A DNA stretch of 64,000 nucleotides. It comes from Leptodactylus fallax. Taxonomy: Eukaryota; Chordata; Amphibia; Anura; Leptodactylidae. The number at the start of each line of letters is the position of its first letter. The stretch's first letter is position 1. The stretch is from NCBI GenBank assembly GCA_947044405.1, contig CAMRHE010000502.1, positions 974,001 to 1,038,000 on the forward strand, given 5' to 3'. Made by a program: the position numbers and the translations under genes. Below, piece by piece: positions 1 to 10,505 of this stretch. Below the pieces are notes generated by a model. That model was not told the DNA's origin. It searched no databases and worked only from the letters and a program-made list of their open reading frames with translations.

Positions 1-29
1 AGGGGTACCAACAATTTTGTCCACTTGTG
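1..29 (+). mobile_element. Tc1-like 3' terminal inverted repeat, cut by window edge
   Basis: These bases match the right end of the Tc1-like element at 22290-23223 (shared core GGGGTACCAACAATTTTGTC). The end is followed by TA at 30-31, the expected Tc1/mariner target. It sits inside the terminal repeat of an older Tc1-derived fragment that continues at 32. The rest of the element lies outside the window. Confidence 0.75.
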
Positions 30-31
30 TA

Positions 32-340
32 TGTGAACCTTTAGGACAAGAACCCTAAGCAGACAAGTTTAACACAGAATGGCTAAAAAAGAATAAAGAT
101 GAAGTAAATGTCCTGAGCTTAATCCAGTAAAAATGTTGTGGGAGGACCTGAAGTGAATAGTTCATGGGAGGAAACCACCAACATAACAGAGTTGAAGTTG
201 CTTTGTACTGAGGAATGGGCTAAAATACCTCCAAGCCAATGTGCAGGATTGGTCTACAATTACTATTCAGATGCAGTTACTGTTACACAACTTGGTCACA
301 CCAGATTCTGGAAGCAAAGGTTCACATACTATTGACACTA
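32..340 (+). mobile_element. Old Tc1-derived fragment in the intron of OR unit 0
   Basis: The sequence runs from TGTGAACCTTTAGGAC to GGTTCACATAC, inverted ends typical of a Tc1 family, and keeps scraps of transposase 3' coding sequence (EEWAKIPPSQC-like). Related fragments occupy the corresponding intron position of the other units at 7558-7775 and 23520-23835. This suggests insertion before the OR units duplicated. It has no intact coding sequence. Confidence 0.7.
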
Positions 341-365
341 AAAGATATGTTATATTAGATCATTA

Positions 366-377
366 ATAATCATAATG

Positions 378-424
<47 letters not shown>
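366..424. repeat. (AAT)n microsatellite
   Basis: An almost pure AAT/ATA run follows the Tc1-derived fragment. The 425-720 stretch after it is AT-rich intron sequence resembling 7920-8300 and 24000-24350; no gene is seen in it. Confidence 0.9.
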
Positions 425-426
<2 letters not shown>

Positions 427-722
427 AAAGAAAAAAAAACAACAACAAAAATTTTATTTAAAAAAATAGTGAATTTAAGGAACCATTTGAATATAGTCTT
501 CGTAATTTTTGAAATCCTGATAAGCTGATGTATATAGTCGAGTCACACTGTGATATTATTATGATTATAAGAACTATATCATATACTAGGTTATTATATA
601 ATATTATTATATATAGGTTTACCCTGATTTCCGTTTTTTATTTTAGCAAATTATTACTTAAAACAATTTTGGTAATTTAATATAACATTATTTCATTTGT
701 ACTTTACCAATAGGACAATTTT

Positions 723-859
723 ACTTACAGTTAGGGTCTCTGGAGATCAGTCTTTGACAATCTGGGTTCCTCTTCAGACTTCAGTAGCCTTTTGTGTGAC
801 TTTGTTACTTAACCCTGCCTGCCTGTAATATTTCTGTGGATTTTTTTGTCTCTTTTATA
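723..859 (-). promoter_or_regulatory. OR unit 0 promoter, first exon and splice donor
   Basis: On the minus strand a TATAAAA box (859-853) is followed about 125 nt later by GTAAGT (728-723). Three other units carry the same block (8308-8437, 24360-24493, 31614-31749) with nearly the same spacing. I infer a TATA-driven non-coding first exon of about 90-100 nt joined to a downstream OR coding exon, as is usual for vertebrate OR genes. The coding exon would lie at coordinates below 1. An AT-rich homeodomain-like site (CAATAATTGG) lies just upstream of the TATA box. Confidence 0.6.
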
Positions 860-1130
860 GTATTAATAACCTGAAGAGACCAATTATTGACTCTGGAATC
901 AAACAGAAAAAAATAACCTAATCTCAGAGGCATCCATATGAAATAAACCATGAAGCCCCATTAATTGATGTTTTTGATAATTAATTCTCTTATCTCCTAT
1001 AACCAAATGCTTATTTTTGCACCTCAAACACACTGGTACAATAAACAGATCACAAACAATTATATGGCTCAATGGAACTGATTATCAGATCATTGAAGAA
1101 GAATTCAACAAATATTATAACATTTAATAT
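860..1130 (-). promoter_or_regulatory. Conserved OR upstream block, unit 0
   Basis: About 270 bp upstream of the TATA box is conserved with 8440-8800, 24494-24730, 31750-31990 and 35379-35600. Shared landmarks are the homeodomain-like CAATAATTGG and an end containing GGCTCAATGGAAC and GAAGAAGAATTC. This may be promoter/enhancer sequence or simple co-duplication; the sequence alone cannot tell. Confidence 0.5.
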
Positions 1131-1219
1131 ATTTATTTTTTTCTTCTTTGTAGGAATTTTTTTACATAGTAAAAATTTTAAAAATGTAATAACTTTTCTT
1201 TAATAATTTTTTGTATTTA

Positions 1220-1805
1220 CAGTGGGTACGGAAAGTATTCAGACGCCTTTACATTTTTCACTCTTTGTTTCATTGCAGCCATTTGCTAAAAGAAAAAAAA
1301 GTTCCTTTTATTTCTCATTAATGTACACTCAGCTCCCCATCCTGACAGAAAAATACAGAAATGTAGATATTTTTGCAAATTTATTAAAAAAGAAAAACTG
1401 AAATCTCCCATGGCCATAAGTATTCAGAGCCTTTGCTCAGTACTGAGTAGAAGCCGCTTCCTTCTGAGCTAGTACAGCCAGGAGTCTTCTTGGGAATGAT
1501 GCGACAAGTTTTTCACATCTGGATTTGGGGATCCTCGGCCATTCTTCCTTGCAGATCCTCTCCAGTTCCGTCAGGTTGGATGGTGAACGTTGGTGGAGCC
1601 ATTTTCAGGTCTCTCCAGAGATGCTCAATTGGGTTGAGGTCAGGGCTCTGGCTGGGCCAGTCAAGAATGGTCACAGAGTTGTTCCGAAGCCGCTCCTTTG
1701 TTATTTTAGCTGTGCTTAGGGTCATTGTCTTGTTGGAACCTTCAGCCCAGTCTGAGGTCCAGAGAACTCTGGAAGAGCACAGGGAACCTTCAGCACCTGT
1801 GAAGT
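1220..1805 (-). mobile_element. Tc1-like element, 3' part only (truncated)
   Basis: The left end CAGTGGGTACGGAAAGTATT follows a TA and is a typical Tc1 inverted repeat. The minus strand at 1725-1513 encodes the transposase C-terminal catalytic part ([18 protein letters not shown], with the final DDE-type glutamate). The 5' half and the other terminal repeat are missing. The element joins abruptly at about 1805 to another Tc1 copy. The homologous upstream region at 35690-35760 lacks this insertion. Confidence 0.8.
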
Positions 1806-2077
1806 GAAAACCATTTCAGGTGACTACCTCTTGAAGCTCATCAAGAGAATGCCAAGAGTGTGCAAAGCAGTAATCAAAGCAAAAGGTGGCTACTTTGAAG
1901 AACCTAGAATATAAGACATATTTTCAGTTGTTTCACACTTTTTTGTTAAGTATATAATTCCACATGTGTTAATTCATAGTTTTGATGCCTTCAGTGGGAA
2001 TCTACAATTTTTATAGTCATGAAAATACAGAAAACTCTTGGAATGAGAACGTGTGTCCAAACTTTTGGTCTGTACTG
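1806..2077 (+). mobile_element. Tc1-like 3' end of a second family
   Basis: The plus strand carries the last transposase codons and 3' untranslated region of a Tc1 element and ends in CCAAACTTTTGGTCTGTACTG followed by TA (2078-2079). It differs in family from the copy at 1220-1805, so the pair is a chimera of two insertions. A (TA)n run follows to about 2108. Confidence 0.75.
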
Positions 2078-2108
<31 letters not shown>

Positions 2109-2149
2109 AATTTTAACCTTTAAAAAGAAATGTAAAAATCCCGACCCCC

Positions 2150-2687
2150 CTGGTCCATTTAGTCTGAACCTATATGATTTCTATTTTATCTTAGGATATT
2201 TATCTCAGCCATGCTTACTTCACTTACTGAAGATTTCCCAACCTTTCTGACATTGCTTGCGATCATACCTCAACTAATTTCAGGTTGTGCCCCCTGGTTC
2301 TTGTTATCTTCCCTCCTGAACTATAATTATCCCTTTAACATACCTTAGAGTTTCCATCTTGTCCTTCCTTTCTCCTCTGAATTCTATACAGATTAAGTTC
2401 TCTAACCCCTGGCAGAAGCATTTTTTGATTTTCGTTTTTGACTCCCCGTCTTTGAAACCCCCCATAACGTTTTCATTTTTCCATTCACAGAGCCATGTGA
2501 GGGCTTAATGTTTGCGGGACAAATTGTTCTTCACAATGGTACCATTTATTATTCTGTACTGAGAAGCTGTAAAAAAAATTCAAAATGGGGTGGAATTGGA
2601 GAAAAAGTGCATTTGTACAACTTTCTTACAGGCTTTGTTTTTGCAGCATTTACTGTGCAGCCAAAATGACATGTCACCTGTATTCTA
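2150..2687. repeat. Dispersed repeats, left part (interrupted by a Tc1)
   Basis: From CCCCTGGTCCAT this resembles 35815-35880. From about 2480 it is a separate dispersed repeat (GAGGGCTTAATGTTTGCGGG...) whose continuation is at 4348 after the Tc1 insertion. No protein gene is supported. Confidence 0.5.
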
Positions 2688-2899
2688 CAGCGGCATGCAA
2701 CAGTTTGGACACCCCTGGTCAAAATGACTGCTATTGTGAACAGTTAAGCAAGTTGAAGATAAAATGATCTTCAAAAGGCATAATATTAGAGATGACACAT
2801 TCACAATTTAAAAAAAAAAAAAAAAAAGTCATATTTTACATTTTAAAAATAACAAAAAATGAAAATGTCCTGATGCAAATGTTTGGGCACCCTGCATGG

Positions 2900-4014
2900 T
2901 TAGTACCTAGTAGCACCCCCTTTGGCAAGTATCACAGCTTGTAAACACTTTTTTGTAGCCAGCCACGAGTGTATTTCAATTCTTGTTTGAGGGATTTTCA
3001 TCCATTCTTCCTTGGAAAAGTCTTCCAGTTCTGTGAGATTCCTGGCTCGTCTTGCATGCTCTGCTCTTTTGTGGTCTAGCCACAGATTTTCAATGATGTT
3101 CAGATCAGGGGTCTGTAAGGGCCAAGGTAAAACCTTCAGCTTGTGCCTTTTTAGGTAGTCTATGGTGAATTTTAACGTGTGTTTAGGATCATTATCCATT
3201 TATAGAAGCCATCCTCCTCCTCCTCCTCTTCCTCCTCCTCCCCATCCTACTCCTCATCCTTTTTCCCATCCTTCTCCTTCTCCTCCTCTCCCTCATCCTC
3301 ATATTCCTCCTCATCCTTGTTCTCGTCCTCATCCTTCACCTCCTTCTCCTCCTCTTTTCAATTTCAGCTTTTTTACAGATGGTGTTATGTTTGCTGAAAT
3401 TTGATTACATCCATTCTTCCCTCTACCCGTGAAATGTTCCCTGTGCCACTGGTTGCAACACAATCCCAAAACATGATTGATCCACCCCCCATGCTTAATG
3501 GTTGGAGAGATTTTTTTTTTTTTTTTTGTGAAATTCTGTGCCCTTTTTTCTCCAAGCATACCTGATTGTGGCCAAAGAGTTCTATTTTAACCTCATCGAT
3601 CCACCGGACTTGTTTCCAAAATGCATCAGGCTTTTTTAGAGGACGCAGGAGAGGTTTTCTTTTGATGACTCTTCCATGAAGGTCATATTTGTGCAGGTAT
3701 CGCTGAACAGTAGAACAATGTACTGCAACTCCAGAGTCTGCTAAATCTTCCTGAAGGTCTTTTGCAGTCAAGTGGGGGTTCTGATTTGCCACTCTGGCAA
3801 TCCTACGAGCAACTGTCTCTGAAATTTTCCTTGGTCTTCCAGACCTTATCTTGACCTCCGCTGTTCCTGGTAACTGCCATTTCTTAATTACATTTCAAAC
3901 TGAGGAAAGGGCAACTTGAGAACACTTTGCCATCTTCTTATAGCCTTCTCCTGCTTTGTGGGCTCCACCATTTTCATTTTTTAGAGTGCTAGGCAGGTGC
4001 TTAGAAGAACCCAT
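2900..4014 (-). pseudogene. Tc1-like transposase, broken
   Basis: Minus strand. The start is MGSSKHLPSTLK at 4014, the beginning of the helix-turn-helix DNA-binding region. The middle (3792-3385) shows the first catalytic aspartate in WIDEVKIELFGHN. The end (3199-2900) shows DNDPKH and PDLNIIENLW, the second and third DDE-type acidic positions. The three parts are in different frames or split by stops. A 155-bp TCC-rich run (3203-3358) sits between the first and second catalytic motifs where coding sequence is expected. The copy cannot encode active transposase. Confidence 0.85.
3203..3358. repeat. TCC/TCAT-rich pyrimidine repeat inside Tc1 transposase
   Basis: The plus strand is an imperfect run of CCTCCT, CATCCT and CCTTCT units with almost no purines except in CATCC. 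It replaces or expands coding sequence between two catalytic motifs of the transposase. Other Tc1 copies in the window have nothing similar here. Confidence 0.9.
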
Positions 4015-4347
4015 GGCTGCTGCTTTTTGGCACGAGGTTAGAGGAGGTGGCTGGGGATTTATAAAGCCTTTCCTAGCGATGATAGTGAACAAGCCATAAA
4101 CCTAACTGGTTAATGAAGGTCTGAGACATTGGTCAACGTTATCTGAGCACACAAATCTACAAGGGTTCCCAAACTTTTGCAAGGTACTCTAAAATTGTCC
4201 TCAATCATAATAATACACTGATATTGCTTAAAATTATAGACAAGTGTATTTAATCTTTAAGTTTATGCCTTTTAAAGATCATTTCATCTTCAACTTCACA
4301 ATAACAGTCATTTTGACCAGGGGTGTCCAAACTTTTGCATGTCACTG

Positions 4348-4880
4348 TATGTTTCAGGATGATTCCGGGGATACCAAATTTATGTAGTTTTATTTAAATT
4401 TTATCCCCTTGAAAAAAAATTAAAAACTTTGCAAACTACATTTTTTTTTTCTTAAAGTCACCTTATTCTGACACCCATAACTTTTTTATATTTCAGTGTA
4501 CAGGGATGCATAGAGCGTCTTTTTTGCAGGCCAGATGCCCTTTTTAGTGATACCATTTTAGGGGATTCCTATTGCTTTGATTGCTTTTTATTAAAATCAG
4601 AGTTGAAAAAATGATTTGGCAACTTAGATTTTTTTTTTTCCCGCTGAGACGTTCAACATATGGGAAAAATATTTTTTTAAGTTTGTAGAATGGGTGTTCT
4701 TGGACACAGGGATACCTAATGTGTTTCACAGTAATTTTTTACTTTTATATGTGTTCTAGGTAGGGGGTGATTTGATTTTTTTTTGTTTGTTTTTTATATT
4801 TTTTTTTTTTTTTTTTTTTACTATGTATTATTTTATTGCAGACTATGAGACGTTCGCTATGTTACTGTTGAGGCTGGTCA
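4348..4880. repeat. Dispersed repeat, right part, with poly-T tracts
   Basis: This continues the repeat interrupted by the Tc1 at 2688-4347. It contains T-rich tracts at 4441-4452, 4622-4640 and 4795-4820. No gene is seen. Confidence 0.5.
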
Positions 4881-6000
4881 TAGACTCACTATTTTAGTAG
4901 GCTGTTCAGAATTTTTTTAAAGATCCCCTGCTAGCCATACTACAAACCTATCTAAAAATCCTATGTAAGAATAAGCCACAAATGTGTCACTAGTTAGGCT
5001 TTTTCTGTAACACCCACAAACTTTAGCTTTTTGATGTCGCTCTACAGTGGCTCAAGTGAGGTCTAAGTTTCAAATGTAAGTTCGGGCCCATATTGTTAGC
5101 TCTACTGCACCCACCCTCCTTAATTCAGTCCTGGGCAGGATTAATCCTTAAACATGTAAGGAATATGCTATAATTTAGAGGTACTATTGCTTGGGGTTCT
5201 ATGATACCATCAATGCTTTGTAATTTATATATAATCCAGCAATCTTTGTCTGTATAGCATACAGCTATCTAATATGGTATAATCTCCATTATGGGCTGTA
5301 TTTATTATGTGTAGCCTGATATACACACAGTTGTATTACTGGTTATAATATCATTATAATTTTTTACAGCTGTATCTGTAACCCCCCTTTTTTGTCCTCA
5401 TGTCTTATTGACAATATTCTTTCCATATGTTAATTGATATTTTTGTGGATATGTTGTTTGTCCTTATATATTTGTGATATGTATTCTTAAATATTATGTA
5501 CATTTATGTATGTTTAATAAATTATATATATATTTTTTTAAATTTGGATTTGCGTAGAATTTTCCTTTGGCAGCGTTGAATATATTATACTCTGGGGTCT
5601 CTTCAGATAAATGGCGGTCCCAGGCACGTGCTGAAAAATAATAAACAGCTCATTCTCACCTTTACTCACCTCCTCAGGAGTCTGCTGTGAAGCACAGTCT
5701 TTTTCACCAACGTCTCCTGGCTTCCTTTGTGACATCCCAGGATTACTTCTGAGGTCTATGATTGGGCCTTAGCGTGGTGCATGGGATGCACTGACATTGT
5801 GGCACTTGGCTGTCCTCAGTGGCTTTGGGGCCTTTGAAGCCTGAAAAGGCCCAGAAGTGTCAAAAATGGCCTGAAGGGTTGAAAATCTCAAAAATGTCAG
5901 CCAAACCAGAAACTTTTTAAAAGCTTGTAAGAAACTCCTCCTTTTTCCTGCTGATAATAAATCTATGATTTCAACTGCAGACAGTCAACTATAGACAATG
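4881..6000. other. 3' flank of the OR1 pseudogene
   Basis: The 4900-5160 part resembles 28340-28600 and 45660-45920, showing that the OR 3' flank was duplicated with the genes. About 5560-5960 contains a MITE-like piece with TTATACTCTGGGGTCTCTTCAG, also seen near the other ORs. The rest is AT-rich and has no recognisable gene. Confidence 0.5.
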
Positions 6001-6035
6001 AGTCTATGCAGCCAATTTCTAACAAATTTCTTCTC

Positions 6036-6970
6036 TCAGTGCTTCAATTTCCTTTTCATGTAAAACATTTTCATGGTGTCGATGATCTCTTTGTTTCTCA
6101 TGCTGTATATTATTGGATTGGTAAATGGGGTGAGCATAACAAAGAGCAAAGATTTTAACTTGTTTTCGTAGAAGGCGTTTGCACGTGATGGAGACAGGTA
6201 GACAGCAATGAGGGAGCTGTAGTAAGTGCAGACCACTAGAAGGTGAGAGCTACATGTCGAGAAGGCTTTTCTTCTACCTTTGTAGGAGGACATCTTAAAA
6301 ATCATAATAAAAATACAAATATAAGACACAATGATGAAAACAAAAGGAAGGAAAAAGATAACAAAGCAAAATGAGAAGTCAAGCCAAACCAGTATATAGA
6401 CCTCAGAAGACGAGAGAGCGGAGGAGCAAAATCACAAAAAAAATGGTCAATGATATTAGAGGAACAAAACTGTAACTGACTTATAATAATGACTTCAATT
6501 TTCATGAGAAAAATTCCTAATAACCAAGACCCAAAGATCAAGCAGATAGAAAAAGCCATATTCATTATGGAAGAATACCGTAATGGGAAACAAATGGCCA
6601 AGTATCGGTCAAAAGACATAACCATGAGAGTGCAGCATTGAGCACAAGTGGCCACAAATATAAAGTAGATCTGAGAGATACAACTATGGATGGACATACT
6701 GCCACCTTCCGACCATATGATGCCCAGCATATTTGGAACGATACAGATGGTGAGACTAAGGTCAGACAGGGACAAATTTGAGATAAAGAAGTACATTGGA
6801 CGGTGGAGACGGTAATTGTAGGACACCAACATGATGATCATGGAATTTCCAAAAAATGTGAACATGTACACAAGAAAAGCAAGACTAAAGAAGACAATAC
6901 GGAACTTGTGGATATTCTGGAAGCCCATGAGAAAGATCTCAGTCACCGCGGTCTGGTTGTCTCCACACAT
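6036..6970 (-). pseudogene. Olfactory receptor pseudogene (OR1), single frameshift
   Basis: Class II-like seven-transmembrane odorant receptor on the minus strand. It starts at MCGDNQTAVTE (6970), with an N-glycosylation site NQT near the N-terminus, GN in TM1, PMYFFISNLS in TM2 and FDRYLAIC after TM3. Comparison with the copy at 19035-19772 shows a 4-nt deletion at about 6419 in extracellular loop 2. After it the frame reads to an early stop at 6302. The other frame resumes the receptor (KAFSTCSSHL, then PFTNPIIYSMRNKEI) to a natural stop at 6036. I see no other lesion. Its promoter/first-exon module is at 8308-8437 and a candidate acceptor (TTAG) lies at 6990-6991, 19 nt before the ATG. Confidence 0.9.
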
Positions 6971-6991
6971 GATCCAAATTGGGATTTGTCT

Positions 6992-7557
6992 AACAAAAAA
7001 GAATTAGTGGAAATCTGTAAAGTGTAAAATATTTCTTATTTATTTACTAATATTTTATATAAATTTCATTACTAATCAATGCAGGTGCACATGTGTCCTT
7101 CCTTAGCTTTTAACTCGAGGATGGCTAGTTTAGAAAAACACGGCTTATCTAAGTTTTTATTGGTTGTATAGCCAATGCTAAATAACTATTATCAATACTG
7201 TAAAGGGTTGAAGACTGCTGGCTGCTTTCTTCAGGAAAGAAGAGTCTCAATTGTCCAAGGGCTGTGTAAAAGCATAAAAACAAAATGCATGGAAAAGAAA
7301 ATCGATAAAAATAAAATACATTATAAACAAAAATGCCAAGATGACACACACTGATTTTCCTGCTGTATAACTTTACATGGTGCATGAAATATTGAGAACT
7401 CTTTAGAACTTTCTATATCTTTACTTATATGTGACCTACAAACTACATCAGATATTCACAAGTAGCTAAAGAGCAGAAAATAAAAACAGAAACACAAGTC
7501 AAAAATATTACATTTGGTAATTTATTTATAGAAGTAAATGGTTGAACATCATATATG
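6992..7557 (-). other. OR1 intron, proximal part
   Basis: AT-rich sequence between the coding exon and the Tc1-derived fragment. It is similar to the stretch just upstream of the other OR coding exons (for example 30130-30480). No other gene is recognisable. Confidence 0.45.
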
Positions 7558-7775
7558 TGATGGTAAAAGTATGTGAACCTTTAGGACAACAACCATAAGC
7601 AGACAAGTTGTTTTACCACAGAATGGCTAAAGAGCTATAAAGTTAAAGTTTTGGAATGGCCAAGTAAATGTTCTGAGCTTAATTTAGTAGAAATGTTGTG
7701 GAATGACCTGAAGCGAGCGGTTCATGGGAGGAAGCCACCAACATAACAGAGTTGTTATGTTATGTTCTGAGGTGG
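7558..7775 (+). mobile_element. Old Tc1-derived fragment, OR1 intron
   Basis: It starts with GTGATGGTAAAAGTATGTGA and is related to 32-340 and 23520-23835. This copy is shorter at its right end. The shared location in three OR introns indicates one ancestral insertion. The 7776-8307 stretch that follows is AT-rich intron. Confidence 0.65.
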
Positions 7776-8307
7776 GTATTTTTTTCTTTATCCCACTATG
7801 TAACCCACAATGAGGACAATATTTATAATAAATTGCTTAAAATGTGTCACAAAACAGGATTAAAATATACTGTATTATCATTGTTGAAATAAAAATAAGT
7901 AAATTAAATGAACACTCAATAATAATAAAATAATAAAAATAACGAAGAAGAACAACAACAACAACAGCAACAAATTTTTTGTTTAAATAACAAATTTAAG
8001 GAAACATTTGTGTCTAGTTTTAGCATTATTGATATCCTGATAAACTGATGTTGACAGTCAAGTCACATTGTGAGATTATTATAATTATAAGCATTATATT
8101 ATTATGTTCTGTAATTATATTATATAATACTATTATATATCGGTACTATAATAGAACATTATTCATTTTATAGTTTACAAATATGATATAATAAAACTAA
8201 GCTTTTACTTTATGTACAGTTTTTATTTTAGCATATGACTATTTTAGAAAATGTTGGTAATGTAATCTGATATTATTTCATTTGTATTTTACTAATAGGA
8301 AAATTTT

Positions 8308-8437
8308 ACTTACAGTTGTGGTCTCTGGAGATCAGTCTTAGACAATCTAGGTTCCTCTTCAGTCTTTTTTATGTGACTTTGTTACTTAATCCTGTCTGCC
8401 TGTAATATTTCTGTGGATTTTTTTTGTCTCTTTTATA
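8308..8437 (-). promoter_or_regulatory. OR1 promoter, first exon and splice donor
   Basis: On the minus strand TATAAAA (8437-8431) precedes GTAAGT (8313-8308) by about 118 nt, matching the other units. The predicted intron to the acceptor at 6990 is about 1.32 kb. The module looks intact although the coding exon is frameshifted. Confidence 0.6.
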
Positions 8438-8477
8438 CTATTATTAACCTGAAGACACCAATTATTGAATCTGCAGA

Positions 8478-8578
8478 GGGGGTGTAGAGGGGGTGTGCCA
8501 AATTTCACCCAAATCCGGCGAGAACTGTGGATTTGTATAGAGCAGGCTACTACAGATTTTGAGTTTTATATATAGAGA
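8478..8578 (-). mobile_element. Helitron 5'-end fragment at a duplication breakpoint
   Basis: About 100 bp matches 35281-35378, the 5' terminus of the Helitron described below, ending (minus strand) at TCTCTATATATAAAAC next to host AAT. On each side is the same host stretch (about 8445-8477 and 8578-8610, AACCTGAAGACACCAATTAT). Copy A homology to copy B begins here, so the fragment marks where two OR-unit copies were joined. Confidence 0.7.
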
Positions 8579-8800
8579 TTAACCTGAAGACACCAATTAT
8601 TGAATCTGCAAACAAACATAAAAATAACCTAATCTCAGAGGTATCCATATGAAATAAACCATGACACCCCCATTAACTGATGTTTTTGATAATGAATTCT
8701 CTTATCTCCTATCCCCAAATGCTTATTTTTACACATCAAAAACACTGGTACAATAAATCACAGAGAATTATACGGCTCAATGGAACTAATTAACATATTA
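8579..8800 (-). promoter_or_regulatory. Second, TATA-less copy of the OR upstream block
   Basis: It duplicates the block upstream of the TATA box and is nearly identical to 35379-35600. It contains CAATAATTGG-like and GGCTCAATGGAAC landmarks but no TATA box or donor, because the Helitron fragment occupies that side. It probably arrived with copy A of the segmental duplication. Confidence 0.5.
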
Positions 8801-8809
8801 TTATTATAA

Positions 8810-9005
8810 AGTCTTGTGGGACCCGGTGAAAACTTTTGTCCATGGCCCCCTACCCCCTCCCTGCAGCAAATTCTTGATAGTGACGGTTACGGGGCCCCAA
8901 ACAGTATAATATGCTTGACAGTGGCCCAAGATAGTATTATCTGCTCGACAGTGGCCCCCACACAGCATTATATGCTCCACAGTGGCCCCCATACAGCATT
9001 ACATA
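8810..9005. repeat. GC-rich VNTR, short allele (copy A)
   Basis: The sequence CTTGTGGGACCCGGTGAAAA introduces about four imperfect roughly 30-bp units of the form CAGTGGCCCCCACACAGCAT. Copy B has the same entry sequence at 35920 and about 20 units. Confidence 0.75.
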
Positions 9006-9145
9006 CATACATATATTATATATATACACAGTAACAATTAGAGATGGGCGAACCTTTCAAGATTTGCTTCATGTTTGGGTTTGGCAACTCTGGTTTCCGA
9101 TTCATTTTTGGATGGACAAGTTTGGTATGGACCACACTTTAAATT

Positions 9146-9985
9146 GGCTTAAAACATAGTGTGAAAAACTCTTAAAGCTCCTAGGAACCTATCTATAAAA
9201 CATAGTGTAGAATACTCTTAGGGCTCCTAGGAACCTATCTATAAAACATAGTGTAGGACACTCTTAGGGCTCCTAGGAACCTATCTATAAAACATAGTGT
9301 AGGATACTCTTAGGGCTCCTAGGAACCTATCTATAAAACATAGTGTAGAATACTTTTAGGGTTCCTAGGAACCTATCTATAAATCATAGTGTAGAACACT
9401 CTTAGGGCTCCTAGGAACCTATCTATAAAACATAGTGTAGAACACTCTTAGGGCTCCTAGGAACCTATCTATAAAACATAGTGTAGAATACTTTTAGGGT
9501 TCCTAGGAACCTATCTATAAAACATAGTGTAGAATACTCTTAGGGCTCCTAGGAACATATCTATAAAACATAGTGTAGAATACTCTTAGGCTAAGGCCAC
9601 ATGTAGTGGGCCACAGCGAAAAAGAGCTGAGGAAATAACCACATTGGAAATGCATCACGGTTTTTCCGACAGAGCTTTACACAGAAAGTCTGCAGAGTTT
9701 TCCTAAAGCTTTCTGCTTCAACTATACCTATAGGGAAACTGCTGGCATTTCGCTAGATATAATTGACATGCTGTGATTTCCAAAAAATACAGTGGTTTTG
9801 GAAATCGCAGCATTTCCACTGCACATATTTTTCTGCAATGTGTGGATGGGATTCACTAGACTGAAAAACGCTGTGGCCAAATTGCAGAGTTTACACCACG
9901 TGGCACCCCGGCTTTAAGGCTCCTTGGAACCTATCTATAAAACATAGTGTAGAACACTCTTAGGGCTCCTAGGAACATATCTATT
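9146..9985. repeat. 46-bp satellite array, copy A, interrupted by a MITE
   Basis: The monomer reads roughly CTATAAAACATAGTGTAGAA followed by TACTCTTAGGGCTCCTAGGA and ACCTAT, 46 bp. About ten copies lie at 9146-9590 and two more at 9915-9985 after a MITE. The homologous array in copy B (37085-37530) has no MITE. The array ends in the flank TCTAGCTTTCTAAGGCAAAC, shared with other satellite arrays. Confidence 0.85.
9592..9914. mobile_element. MITE inserted in the 46-bp satellite
   Basis: It begins CTAAGGCCACATGTAGTGG and ends CCACGTGGCACCCCGGCTTTA, imperfect inverted ends, and contains internal inverted sequences. The paralogous array in copy B lacks it, so it inserted after the duplication or was lost precisely. 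No coding capacity is seen. Confidence 0.6.
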
Positions 9986-10054
9986 GAATTTCTAGCTTTC
10001 TAAGGCAAACATAGCCAAGGTGATGTCAAAGTGAAAAGTGACTTTATTATACTT

Positions 10055-10505
10055 TGCGGTTTCTTCAAAGCCCAATTAATAATAGGTGGAGGCTCAGGGT
10101 AGGTGTAAAAAAAAAAAATTAACATTCATACTCACCTTCAGTTACCTCTTTGCGCCTCCTCACAGCATGCAGTGCTCTCCTTGAGACGTCTGGTGCTCTT
10201 CTGTGATGTCATCTGCTCTTGCTCAGTGCTGAGGCCTGTGAATGGGCCACCAGCGGTCATGTGGGCATGCAGAACGACATGACACTCGGTGTGCCCACAT
10301 GACCATTGGTGGCCTAATCACAAGTCTCAGTGCTGAGCCCAGGTCGATGATGTCATCAAAGAGTGCTGGATGTCACCAGGAAAACACTGGACTCTGCAAA
10401 TAGGCCCTAGAGAGGTAATGGAAGGTATATATAAGTTTTTTTTTTTTTACCTCCCCTGGGCCTCCACCTATTAGCTTCTGGGGTCTGAAGAGATAATTAT
10501 AAGAG
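10055..10505. mobile_element. Fold-back MITE (GGAGGC...CCTCC), complete
   Basis: The left end CTTCAAAGCCCAATTAATAA, then GGTGGAGGCTCAGGGTAGGT, is inverted at the right as ACCTCCCCTGGGCCTCCACC and then GGGGTCTGAAG. The two halves are long imperfect inverted repeats meeting near 10270. Copy B keeps only the left half (37590-37826). Related elements are at 11840-12180 and 36678-37040. Confidence 0.65.

Larger units (their letters stand above)
2688..4347 (-). mobile_element. Full-length Tc1-like transposon, dead
   Basis: Both ends are visible: CAGCGGCATGCAACAGTTTG at the left, and at the right the complement of CAGTGACATGCAAAAGTTTG, each flanked by TA (2686-2687 and 4348-4349). Length is 1660 bp, usual for Tc1 elements. 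The terminal inverted repeats extend about 70-80 bp. The flanking dispersed repeat reads continuously across the insertion. The transposase is broken (see separate entry). Confidence 0.88.
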
